Origin: Zygnema cylindricum
Taxonomy: Eukaryota > Streptophyta > Zygnematophyceae > Zygnematales > Zygnemataceae
Reading direction: 5' to 3'
Assembly (NCBI GenBank): GCA_037447655.1
Contig: JBBHKE010002658.1
Span: forward strand, 54,258 to 118,257
DNA length: 64,000 bases
Position numbers and translations under genes: made by a program. The stretch's first letter is position 1. Every line of letters starts with the position of its first letter. The notes beneath the pieces were generated by a model, which did no database searches, was not told the DNA's origin, and was given only the letters and a program-made list of their open reading frames with translations. Below are positions 32,167 to 43,593 of the stretch, piece after piece.

Positions 32167-35100
32167 ACCTCCATGTCTTTCGCTCCTGCTAGACTAAGAA
32201 AATATGCGGACGGAAGGAAATCAAACAACCGTGACAAAGGTTTCCTCGTACTCGATTCCCTCTTTTGGTGTAAATCCTTTTGCCACTAAACGAGCCTTGT
32301 AGTACTCAATGGTGTTATTTGGGTTCAGTTTAATTTGAACACCCACTTATAACTGATTGGTTTTCGGTTAGGTTGACAATCCACCATCTCTAAAGTATCG
32401 GCTGCCATAATTGAGGCCATCTCCTCATTGATGGCTGTCTTCCACCGGTTTCTTTCTGGACAATTCATCGCCTCTCCATAAGTCTAAGGTACATCCTGAT
32501 GAGATAGTTATGTACCCTTATTATTAACTTGTTTTTCTTGCAACCTTTTGCTACTTCTCCTTCCTCCCTCAAAATCAGTGGCCGGAATAGATAGTTCCGG
32601 TGGGTTTTTTCGAGCAATCTCGGCTTCTCCCCTATCCATTGGTTCCGAATCAACTTCCACCACGTCTTCTGCTTCAGTTAAAGTTGTCACAAGAGTTTTC
32701 GCGACCGTGTCTTTCCCGAACTCATTTGTACCTGCAAGAATGTCATTTTCCCTGAAACCTTGATAGTTAGGTTGCTCAAAGTCATCCGAATTTTTTGACT
32801 CAAATCTGATTTTTACTGACTTTGTATACTTGAAGGGATCCACACACTTTCCTTCATCCATAACTACTAAATGATTAACTAAGATTATATCTTTCCTTTT
32901 TAGATCATAAACTCGTATCCTTTTATATCCTCATTATATCCTAATAAGTACCCCGATTTTCCTTTAAGATATAGCTTCCTATTAGAGAGATATGTATGTA
33001 GACTGATTACTTGACTCTCGAAAACCTTTAAGTGAGATATGTCTGGTTTCCAACCGATCTATCTCTCATAAGGTGTTTAGGCTTTTACCGCTGAAGTAAT
33101 AACTATATTTTTGAGATAATTAGCACAGTTCATTGTTTTGTCCCAAAACCTTTTTCCAATCTTCTTATCCGACAACATACTTCTATCAGGATCACTTAGT
33201 GTCCTATTTAATCTTTCAGCTACCCCATTTTGTTCCGCGTTTTCTAAAACTGTCTTTTGGTGTTGGATTCCATCTTCCCTCGAAAAATCCTCAAATTGGT
33301 TAGAGGTATACTCTCCACCATTGCCACTCCTCACTCGCTTGATTGGGGTTTCATTGAGTTTTTCACTCCATGTTTTATATTGTCTAAAACATTCTTGAGC
33401 CTGTGACATATTTTTCAAAAATTACACTCTGAATTACCGAGACTATAATCGGTGATAGTCATCATAAATCTTTTCCCGTCTGTGTGAGGGCACTTTTGCC
33501 GGTCCCCAAATATTTGTATGTACTAAATCTATAAACTTTTCTCCCTTATAGGTGGTTGTTTTTAAGAAGGGTAACCTGTGTGCTATACCTTGAGGACATC
33601 CACTACAATCACTTAGATTCTCACTCTCACCAAACTGAATCCCTTACACTACTCCCATCTTTTTCATATCTCTTAACTTATCTAGATTCACATGCCTAAG
33701 CCTCTTATGCCACAACATTATATCATGAACACCAGCATAATAAAGTTTCTTTTTTTCATTGCTTAAAATATGCCTAAACATCCCTTGGCAACCATTTTCA
33801 GCATAAAAATAGACTTCATCCTCAAAACTAGCAGTAAAAACTCCTTTCTTACTGCTACTCTCAAAACCCTTATCATGTAATACAGATGTAGAGATTGTTG
33901 CGTCTGTGTACGCATATGGAGGATGCATTTCATATGATTGTTCGTCGACCTATTTTTGCTTAGCTTCTTGCATGATAGTTTGGGTCGCTTCTGCGGTCTA
34001 TTTTAGACCAAAGAACAACAACTATCCTCCTATCCTGGTACACTATCTCTACACTGGGAATCTTTATTATTTTAGTAAACAGGTGATTATCGTTACACAT
34101 GTGCATAGAGGCATGTGAATGTACAATTTAGCCTGCTTGACCTTTTAATCCACCAAAAGCACATTTTTTCTTTCGTGGAATTTTGACCTCGTTTTAGCCT
34201 CCAACTCCTCATCCAATATGAGCTTATCGTCCTTGTCCTCGGATTCCGCCTCCTGTACCTGTGTCACAAATGCCTTTTTCTTTCCTCTCGCGAGTCCACC
34301 AGTCCGCCCCTACTTTAACTGAAGCTCGTTTACCTTTGTACACTCCGCCATATTGTGTCCTGGTTTCTTGCAAAAGTGAAACAACCCCTTAGAGACCATC
34401 GATCCGGATTCATCGGACTAAGTTTTTTGTCCTCCTCCTCCATAGTTTCCTACTGTTTTTCCAAAGATCCTTGCTACTCTATTCAGTTCATATTGCCAAA
34501 GCTTGTCCACTCTTTCTCCCCCCTTCGGATCTCAATTGTATTCTCTCAGACGAGAATCATCCCTACCACAAAATTCCAAATCCACCTGGAATCTGTCAAA
34601 TCTTGCACACGGTTGACTATGTTTTCATTATCATCGGGTAACTTCAGGAGCAAGCGGTTAAACTTCATCTAATCTATTTCTACTTTACTAGCACTCTCTA
34701 GTTCCATGAAAAGGGTTGCAAGCTCACTACAAAAGTATAACATTTCCCCCCCCTTTCTATACATATGCATCTATCTTTGGATCAGCCAATTGCTCCTGCT
34801 AAATAGTACCATTCTAGTTCATCTCTATAAGGGCAATCCAGAAATCGGATGCCCTTTCCACCAGCAAATGAGGAGATGCAAGTCCTTGAGTAAGATGGCG
34901 GAGAATGAAGTATTTTGCCACCATATTGTTGTAGTCCAAAGTATGAACATCATTCTCCTCATTCCTCGGAATAGGTTACATCAATGTTGAAAAGGTTGCG
35001 ATAGGTATTGCTATCGGTGTTACTATCTCTTTTTCTTTCTCTTTTTCCTTTTTATTGTTCTCCCCGTCCTTCAAATTCTCTGGTGGAGTTGGATTTGCTT

Positions 35101-35280
35101 TTCTAGTAAACTTGCCCCCCCCCAATCCTTGGAGGAATGGCTAAATTGGATGGACGCCTCACTCGTCCACTTACTATCCCCCAAAACCTTTTTTCACATA
35201 GAGCCCCTGTCATCATACTTTCCAAATATATGAAGCTTGCTCTAATAAATATGGGTACCCTGGAGTGTGGGCCTATAACC
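32167..35280 (-). pseudogene. D gag and pol 5' portion relic
   Basis: Minus-strand Gag-Pol remnants continue the gene cut by E. From the 5' side: Gag (35276 to about 34350) with stops; zinc knuckle near 34370-34330; the protease region replaced by unrelated sequence at about 33896-34015; GAG-pre-integrase (33928-33644, LWHKRLRHVN); integrase (33418-33077, with GVAERLNR); and the linker (32861-32508). RT start codons follow to 32172. Numerous stops and frameshifts show this is the oldest member of the lineage here. Confidence 0.85.
35266..35280 (-). other. decayed primer binding site of D
   Basis: In the element's direction it reads GGTTATAGGCCCACA, two mismatches from the intact site. One change turns the gag ATG into ATA. 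Confidence 0.75.
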
Positions 35281-36192
35281 TGTAACTCTGAGGCCTCTAT
35301 TGGCCCTCAAAGTAGCTCACTCGAAGCCCTTAGGATAACCCTGACCCCTTGAGTTTCCACAAGAATAACTACCACCTAGACAGATAAAAACTGCGACAAA
35401 CTTCACCTCTGTGAAGATAATACTCCCTTGAGTCAATAGCCAAAAGAATCTCTAAATTTGCTCCCGTGAGCAGTAAGTTATGAATGGTCAAAGTTGACCT
35501 TTTGTACTGGAGCTCTCTGGGAGAGAGGGGCCTACCTACAAAATTTTCGAAGTCCTAAATTCCTTTCTAAACCCTATACTACTAGAGTACGGCACCAATA
35601 ATATTAATGTGTCGTACAAAAAAATACAGGTGCCGATGTACTTTCTGTACGGCCATCGTACGGCATGGCTGAAATGTTGACGTCTGTCGTATCCGGATTA
35701 GTTCCCATATTCTCTGGGGATGCCGTAAGCCAATGACGTGGTGCCACGTGGCGCTTGACGTGGCGCTGACCAAAAAATGCCAAAGCATCTATTCCGCGAT
35801 CTCGGCGCCTATGTGTCTATGATACATGTTTGTTTGCGCCGTTAAATGAATTTATGTAGTTGTACATCTTTAAATATTTATCAAACCCTATATGTCTCAG
35901 CATCGATTTTAGACTATAGGATAAAGCTAGAGGCTATTGTAGACTTGACGGACGGTAAGTACCAAGATCAATTCTTGGGTCCGTCAAGTATACTTTGGTA
36001 AACCTACCAAAATCTACCGTCTGTCTCTCTATCTCTAAGTAGCATAGCTATGGCTCTAGCTCCCTCTTTAACCTTTAGTGACTGCGTCAAGTGTGGGAGC
36101 AGAACAGAGGAGTTAGAGGCAGACTGCCTCGGCTTCCTTTCTGCATTTCATTTTAGACCTAGAAAATACTAAAAGAACCATTAATTTCTATA
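35281..36192 (-). repeat. 5' LTR of element D
   Basis: 912 bp, shortened by a deletion of about 130 bp near 35812 relative to D's 3' LTR. It has a perfect 10-bp stem CTTGACGGAC/GTCCGTCAAG (35944-35953, 35979-35988) around an inner CCAAGA/TCTTGG hairpin. GCCACGTGGC is at 35742-35751. The terminus is TATA where TACA is expected. Confidence 0.88.
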
Positions 36193-37871
36193 GTTCTCAC
36201 CTTATTATCATTCACGTACCTTATTTTGTTTTTTAATAAACTTTTTAAAAAATAACTATTTTATAATTTGAGCAAGAATCTTCGTTGTTTTATTTCATTA
36301 TTGTATAAAATGCTATTATATTTGAAGCTAGGTTGGTTGGGATTTATGTATAAAAATTATGTTACTATGTTTAATTTTGTTATTACTTTAGGTTTTGTTA
36401 GATTTAACTTTCTCCCAAATTTTTAAATGTTTCCTTGTATCGACCTTTGATTTAGAGCTTTGTTAGTATTTCTACCTTTTGTTAACAATTGTGTTGCTAA
36501 ATCTCACACATCCTCCATCAATCTATATTTTATGTTTGGTTTCCCTCGTTTTTGTGAAGCTGTATAACTTGTTTCGTGAGACCGTCGATTTGAGGCCGAT
36601 GTTGTTTTCTTGTTTTATAGTTCTATATGGCAAAGATGGTTTGGAATACGATAATTCAATATATTATTCGAAACAAATAGTTTAAAAGGATGGAATTACA
36701 TTTTACGAGAGGTCTCACTTAATATTCATTCACATCATACGAAGATAATTGTGTTGGAGGGCGACTTCCGTATTTTTTCACACGTTATCTTGATAAATAT
36801 CCATTTCACATAATAGATGACCCCCACGGTTTGGTATAGTGATTTTTTTTTGCAAGACATCCTTAAGGGCAAAGACCTTAATTTTTCTCGTGGATATACA
36901 AAGGATTTAATGTTTTTGGTGGAGCTAAGATAGTAGGTTGCTCAAGTGTTTTTTTGGAAAAGCTCACTCTTACTCGTAGTCGACATTTTTTCGAGTTGAG
37001 GAAACCATAAGCTCTCCCATTTTGATCATCACTTTTTTTATTTTTTATGTTCATATTTAGACCAACGACTTGTATGTTTTTCTTCCTCTTTCATATGTTA
37101 GCTAACATATAGACTGTCGTTGTGGCTCGACGTTGCTCAGTTGAGTGCATGTAACATACGGGGTTCACAAATGTGGACCTTATTTTACAAATAGTAAATA
37201 TCTTACATTTCGATTGAAATTTTTCATAAAGTTGTGGTTTGATTTCAATGTGGAAATTTCCTCCTACAGTAGTCGGAACTGCATAAAGCTTGCATGTGAC
37301 AAGGTACGGATAACTTTTTTGAAGTACACGATAGGTCAGTAACCTAAAAGGAGTTGGCACACTAACACTCGGCTGGGTTTTTTAGAGCAAGTCCTTTTCA
37401 TTTTGGGTAAAACCAAACAAAATGGTTTTTAACTATGTTTGGAAATCCCAAATCATACCCAACCCTTAGATTACACCAAACTAACGTTCAACCGCTAAAC
37501 TGTTCATAATTATAAATGTAATGATTGCCAACGATGCGACCCCCTTCTCCCCCACCCTCCCCCTTATACTTATGTATTTATATATTTATTTCTATATATA
37601 TACAAAATATAAAATATTTTTGCAGAATTGATTCGAGTGGTTTTCGAAAGCGGACCCAGCATTTAAAACCGGGTTTGGATTTCAGAAACCCATTGCCATA
37701 ATATGAGATTCGCTCGATTCGGTTCGGTTTCGTCCCAAACCTGGCCCGAGTGCTACATACACTTAACTAAATACGACAAAACCTGGAAAGAGTCCAAAAG
37801 AGGACAAATCCGTAAAATAGAGTTGACTGACCCTCACAAAAATTACAGATGGTCCATTATTTACGGCTATG
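36193..37871. other. A/T-rich DNA without recognisable gene
   Basis: No transposon ends, conserved motifs or credible frames seen. Short frames lack domain signatures. A C-rich stretch at 37540-37564 and TA-rich runs at 37570-37620 are simple sequence. Confidence 0.4.
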
Positions 37872-38364
37872 TACACCGTGAATCGCTATTAGCGTACATG
37901 ACGCTAATTGGGGTACCCCTTTTTTTGGGGCAAATTCTCAAATAGAATAAAGTACGCTAAATGTTTTTGCACGTTATTTGAGGTACCCCGCTCAATGCGG
38001 TTCATAACTGTAATTTAGTGTCCTTTTAAATAGTGTGGTGTACGGACTGTCAGATCTGTACTATTCCGTACATTTTTAAATTTAAAAGTACATAAAATAT
38101 AATAATATATAATTGCGTAAATATTTTTCGGCATACGCAGATGTCAAAAAAACGCGACGGCGTACGATTTGAACAATTTCGTACATCTATATGTTTTAGT
38201 GTGGACATATTACGTGCCGAAAATTTTTACAAAGCAGTTTACAAATTAGAGTACATGATAAATTAGTATCATGGTGTACCCGAAAAAACACAATTTACCA
38301 TAAAGTACGCTAATTGTTTCATTACGCTATATTTTTTATTACGCTAATAGCGATTCACGGTGTA
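37872..38364. mobile_element. Tc1/mariner-like MITE 1 (long form)
   Basis: 493 bp including TA at both ends. Left terminus CACCGTGAATCGCTATTAG, right terminus its near-perfect inverse (CTAATAGCGATTCACGGTG). Only TA is duplicated, as in Stowaway/Tc1-mariner MITEs. The interior is A/T-rich with no transposase. Confidence 0.85.
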
Positions 38365-38853
38365 GTTACGGAAACATAACTTCAGGTCTAGGCCGTCGCG
38401 CTGCGAGGACAAGAGCCTGCAGCGTACGGAAAGCAGCGTGGTACCGAGTCGGCTAATAAGCAGAATCCAGAGGGGATGAATGCGGAAGAAAGTGGCTGAC
38501 CAGGTGCGGTGCACCTGGAAGATGCGTGCTACTCCACGCGAAAGGCTGACATCCCGCAACGTGTGCACCATTTGTCCGTATTGCAGGAGAAATAGTTTGA
38601 AGCGTGCACCTCGCGTGATCGCATGCGACAAATTGCACATGAGAACATTGAGTCGTCAATTTCTATGCGCATGATGATGACATGTGCTGTTGTGACTGTC
38701 GACATGAGCGTGTACGGTACGGAAATTATGTACGAATCTGTAATAGTGATGAGGTACGTCCGGGAATCGCATGTTTGCACCTTTTGCAAGTACAGCACTG
38801 TAGCACTGGATGACGACAAATGTGTACTCATCACTCTCGAAGGTCATGTAAAT
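38365..38853. other. unique segment between MITEs 1 and 2
   Basis: GC-balanced DNA with overlapping open frames on both strands (minus 38344-38640, plus 38623-38874). I recognise no domain. The plus frame has a cysteine pair (HVCTFCKY) and ends by running into MITE 2. Could be a decayed gene fragment; support is weak. Confidence 0.25.
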
Positions 38854-39071
38854 TACACCGTGAATCGTTATTAGTGCTAATGTTTTTTTAGTCTCTATAA
38901 ACAACTTTTCTCCGGACACGAATGTCGGTTTTGAGATCTGACGGTTAATATTGAAAGTTATGATTCTCAGCTTCCGATTGACGGTAAACAATTGAGAATC
39001 GGACAAGAGTGTACGGAGAAAAGCTGTTTTAAGTGGCGACAAAATTAACCCTAATAGAGATACACGGTGTA
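38854..39071. mobile_element. Tc1/mariner-like MITE 2 (short form)
   Basis: 218 bp with TA ends and CACCGTGAATCGTTATTAG-type termini. The interior shares a CTCCG-ACAC and TCTGACGGT block with MITEs 3, 8 and 9. Confidence 0.85.
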
Positions 39072-40277
39072 CTGCATGTTGACATGAACGGAGATATGCG
39101 TCATACGACTGGTGGTGAAGTATGAGGTATCGTCCTTCTTCCGTACGATGACACATCCAGCCAAATGGTACTTTTATCCACGCCATTCGGCGTGTGTTCA
39201 TAAACTCTATTGTTAAGAATCGTGGCATCACACAAAAGGTTGAAATTGCAGATTTTCACGTGCATTTGCTTAAAGAAAATTCCGCCTAGTTGACATTTTC
39301 TTGAGCTGACCGCAAAGTACGGGCAAATCTCAAAGATTTGCGAGCGGCGGGCTGACTTCGCGGAAAGCCAATATGACGTGGAAGCATCTTGCCCACCATG
39401 TACGTATCGAAACATCTACATCAACTGGTCAAGGGCGAGTGAATCGGTGGATATGAGACGACACACACAGACGCAGGGTCAAATCCTATAAAATGCGTTT
39501 TTATTATAATAAAATTGCCCGTCCTTCACAGTCAGGCAGCCATGGTCTTCTCTCTCTACCTCTCCGAGAGCATGCAACTTAAAAAAAACAAAGTTCAGGC
39601 CATATGCAGATTCCATTTTTCAATCTTCATAAAAAACATAGTTGTTCACGGCGTTTAGTGCGAACGATTTAATCGCGACGAATTATATGTAACAAACGCA
39701 TTGAACCTTTTGAAAAAATCGTAAAAATCGTTAGTGAATTTTCCTCCGTACTATTCCGTACATGTAAACATTTTTTTTTTACATATCCCGCAGTTTGTAC
39801 ATTTCCCGTACAGTTCCCGTCTCTTTTTGTCATAGACCGTACAATTTTGTTACAATTCCGTACGTTTCCCGTTAAATTTATGTTCAGTTTACCGGACAGA
39901 AAGTACTACGAAGTGCAACGTATCTTTTAATCAAATTCCGTACTTTTTTGGTACACGACCGTACAGTTACTGTATGTACCGTATAGTTTATGTAAATTCT
40001 CCGTTCAGTTTACCGGACAGAAAGTACATCACGTTTTTTTCCGATTTCTTAAAAAGTCACGAATTATACGTTTTAATCGGAAAAAAGGAAAAAATCGCGC
40101 GATTTGAACAACTATGGTTAAAACTGACCGAGAGATGTATACGGATTTTTATTTTACGTTAAATATTAGTACGTTAACTCTTACCGTTTCCTATAATAAT
40201 AAATTCATTTTAGTCCTTTTGTCGACCAGAGCGGGTGTATGACGCGTAACTGTTCGGATTTCAAATTTACTTCGTCT
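39072..40277. other. unique segment rich in CCGTAC words
   Basis: Small minus-strand frames at 39101-39415 have no recognised domain. From 39740 on, CCGTAC/TCCGTAC words recur. A 25-bp direct repeat beginning GTTCAGTTTACCGG occurs at 39882 and 40003 (offset 121). Confidence 0.35.
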
Positions 40278-40285
40278 ATAATTTG

Positions 40286-40464
40286 TAGTGTTGGGTATCG
40301 AGGACCACTTGTCGATATTCGATATGTACCGAATTTTAGGTACCCGATAATCGATATATCGCTTCGATATATCGATTATCGAAATATCGCGATATATTGC
40401 CGATATATCGCCGATATATCGTATCGACGATATATCGAAAATGAAAATTTTAATTTTTTTTTCA

Positions 40465-40498
<34 letters not shown>

Positions 40499-40707
40499 AG
40501 CGCTCAATTGGGGGGGGGGGGGGGGGGGGGAGGATTTTCCGTACGATTTTCCGTACTCTCACTGTACGGACAAGCAATTTTTGCGATATATATCGCGATA
40601 ATTTATGTTGGTCCCGGTACGATATATCGAGGAATCTGTTCGATCGATATTCGATATATCGAATATCGAAATTATCGCGATATGAAACTACCCGATACCC
40701 AACACTA
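40286..40707. mobile_element. hAT-type MITE, copy 1
   Basis: 422 bp with terminal inverted repeats TAGTGTTGGGTATCG/CGATACCCAACACTA and a perfect 8-bp TSD ATAATTTG (40278-40285, 40708-40715). The 8-bp TSD and the YARNG terminus are hAT hallmarks. The interior has many TATATCGA-like palindromes and a poly-C arm, GAGCGCTC centre and poly-G arm at about 40467-40530. No transposase; non-autonomous. Confidence 0.88.
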
Positions 40708-40715
40708 ATAATTTG

Positions 40716-41007
40716 CGTGGTTCACACTTGAAAAAGGGGAAAACGGTACTTTTTTTTGTCCGCCGTGAACTGGCACGTGACGCTAGCCTACGTCAACTAG
40801 CGTGTCGTGATACGAGCCACTTTCCCGTACGAAAACGGAAACGCTTTGCGGACATGATATGTACGAATCCTTCCAAACTTAAATTTACTGCCACGCAAGC
40901 GTTTGTACAGACCGTAAATAACCGCAAAGGAACTTTGGACATGCCCTTTTTTTTCTTTTTCCATCGGTGTTTTTTTTTTTTTTTTTTGACATTACGTGTT
41001 CTCTTAT
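40716..41007. other. spacer between hAT MITEs
   Basis: About 290 bp. One open frame lacks motifs; T-runs at 40948-40987. Nothing recognised. Confidence 0.4.
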
Positions 41008-41015
41008 GTGATTAG

Positions 41016-41423
41016 TAGTGTTGGGTATCGGGTAGTTTCATATCGCGATAATTTCGATATTCGATATATCGAATATCGATCGAACAGATTCCTCGATATA
41101 TCGTACCGGGACCAACATAAATTATCGCGATATATATCGCAAAAATTGCTTGTCCGTACAGTGAGAGTACGGAAAATCGTACGGAAAATCCCTCCCCCCC
41201 CCCCCCCCCCCCCCCCCCAATTGAGCGCTCGGGGGGGGGGGGGGGGGGGGGGGTTTGAAAAAAAATTTAAAATTTTCATTTTCGATATATTGTCAATACG
41301 ATATATCGGCGATATATCGCGATATTTCGATAATCGATATATCGAAGCGATATATCGATTATCGGGTACCTAAAATTCGGTACATATCGAATATCGGCAA
41401 GTGGTCCTCGATACCCAACACTA
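41016..41423. mobile_element. hAT-type MITE, copy 2 (inverted)
   Basis: 408 bp, the same element as copy 1 in opposite orientation, with the same 15-bp termini and a different perfect 8-bp TSD GTGATTAG (41008-41015, 41424-41431). Different TSDs show two independent insertions, not a duplication. Poly-C, GAGCGCTC and poly-G arms at about 41191-41253. Confidence 0.88.
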
Positions 41424-41431
41424 GTGATTAG

Positions 41432-43117
41432 TCCCCTAGTTTGTTCATAAGTTTGTGACGGAATGAATACATGTACGTTTCACGTCCGTGCGCTTCGTTT
41501 TCGAAATTCTTCAAAAACGAAAAAGTGCATTCGGAACATGATGTCCGATGGCGGACGGCAGTTGCCGTTTGGTTTTCGCAACTGTCGAGTTTTGACGCAT
41601 TGAACTGCATCTTTTGTCCGCCGCTACGCTCCAAAACGGTCGAAACCAGCCGCCCCAACCGTCACCGCCACGTTTTTTGTCATTTTACGAAATTTGGCGT
41701 ACGGATCCCAAAATTTATGACATCGTTTTCCCATTTTTCCAAGTGTGAGTGATAAATGATTCGCACTTGCGTGGCCCCTCGTTTATTGGAGAAGAGGTAC
41801 GTGCAGCCGCATCTACAATCATTCGATAACCGTACGGATATAACAGTTTTTGGACACATGTCATAATAACAGTAATGAATGTCCATGACCGTACATCCCC
41901 GGATACTTGGAACATTTACTTCCATCAGAGGTCATTTTATATATATTTATAACGATTTAAAAATGTACATAAAACAGTCAGTAACGTGAAAAAAGACAAA
42001 AAACTTCTTTTATGGTATATAAAATTTTGTAATCTTAAATTTTAAGGAATCTGCCCGTTTTGGCATTTTGTGAAGTCACTTTCATTCAATCAACCACCGG
42101 TGAATGATAGCTGTACACGTGTGATTGTTATTAATATTTGTTACTTTCATAAGAATATTTTACATTTTTACTTTTCGGTATCTCATATAACTGTAAAAGC
42201 CCGTTGGGTTCCGGTATTTCCGCATATTCCTCAAAGATTTACAACCACCTAATTTACCAGTGAGGGCGGGCCGATTTAGCGGCTCCCGTGCGACTTTATG
42301 CGACGCATCGCGACGACGGCGATCCACGCTGTCGCACGCCACACAAACGGCATTTCCGTACGAGAAACCCTCGGGAATGACGATGCCGAAATATTGTGCA
42401 GCCCACTTGCCATGGACTGCGGAACTGCGCAGAATCCGGCCTTTGAAAGCGCACAAAACCCCCAATGGATAAACGATAAGATGACGTGGCCTTCGCTACG
42501 TGCCAGACTGGTGGCGAAAATAGCTTCCAGCAGATAGCAAAAATCTGACGTGGCTCAAATGCGTGCGAAAGTGAATCTGAAAAGCGTGCAAAAGAAAAGT
42601 ATGCGCGATGCTGTGATGCGCACAGTGGCATAATCACACGTGCGAGAGGTTTGCCGAATCATTTTTGTGGTTTTTAGTGGGTACAGCTCAAAGAATATCC
42701 AAATCGAGTCAATGGAGAATCTTTGCCGCAGCTGATGCGGATTAACGTGCTGAGTTTAAGAATGTCGTTAGCAAAACGAGCACGCGGCAGTTGCGTACGG
42801 GTTGCGGTGGTCCATCCTTAGGTTCCTCTACAGCTGTTTCTTGCCTAAACGACAAAAGACGTGGCAGCCTAGAATCCTGTGGAATTGCCAAGCTGTTGTA
42901 AACTGGACGGCGAGTTCCATGATGGCTGGCATATCACTCTAAAAAGAAGCTCTTTAGGTGTTTTGGCATTTTCAATGTCGTCCAAATCATCTGTACACTC
43001 GTCACACGTGATTTTGTACACAGTGGAAGTCGTCATCCATGCCCAATTTACAGGACAGTACCTTCTGTACTTCAGGTCGACAGTTCGTTTGTCCTCCACC
43101 ATACCACAGTAAAACTG
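41432..43117. other. unique segment with unrecognised open frames
   Basis: Frames at 41471-41752 (+), 42160-42465 (-), 42296-42637 (-) and 42869-43102 (-) overlap on both strands without a known domain. The last one, with ITCDECTDDLDDIENAKT, looks most protein-like. MITE 3 ends it on its 5' side. A host or transposon gene relic is possible but unproven. Confidence 0.25.
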
Positions 43118-43345
43118 TACACCGTGTATCGCTATTAGGGTTAATAATTATTTCGCCACTTAAAACAACTTCCTTCCGTACACACTTGTCCGATTTTCAG
43201 TTAGAGACCGCCAATTGGAAGCTGAGAACCTCACCTTTCAATCTCAACGGTCAGATCTAAAAACTGACATACGTGTACGGAGAAAATATGTTGAAAAATT
43301 AAAGAGACGAAAAAAACATTAACACTAATAGCGATACACGGTGTA
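43118..43345. mobile_element. Tc1/mariner-like MITE 3 (short form)
   Basis: 228 bp including TA ends. Termini CACCGTGTATCGCTATTAG and its inverse. The interior block is shared with MITEs 2, 8 and 9. Confidence 0.85.
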
Positions 43346-43593
43346 ATGTACACCGCCAATCGCTATTAGAGTAAATAACGCTAAATCGGTGCCCTTTAAA
43401 AAAAAAAAAACCTGAAATACAATCCATAATTATATTTTTTCCATTATTCTAATTAGGGTTTTTTTCCAATTACCGTTTATAGTGGAAGTAAACCGCGATG
43501 GAAATAATGTGGCGTACGGACAGGGTATCTCCGTATGAAATGGTACTTTGTGAATTACAATGGCATGAAAAGACACTTAACATTATTGCGCAC

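Larger units (their letters stand above)
9081..36192 (-). mobile_element. Ty1/copia element D, host of nested stack
   Basis: An old element in minus orientation spans 27 kb only because other elements inserted into it. Its pieces are: 3' LTR in three parts (~9081-9888, 16335-16498, 22908-22991), the pol 3' half (22992-24266), the pol 5' half and gag (32167-35280), and the 5' LTR (35281-36192). Joining the pieces restores collinearity with element B. The left end lacks the expected TGTAACTCTGAGG terminus and no TSD is found, so about 25 bp there is lost or rearranged. Confidence 0.85.

Noticed and set aside
40191-41373. Proline- or glycine-run frames over the hAT MITEs
   Set aside because: They are translations of poly-C/poly-G runs inside MITEs, on both strands.
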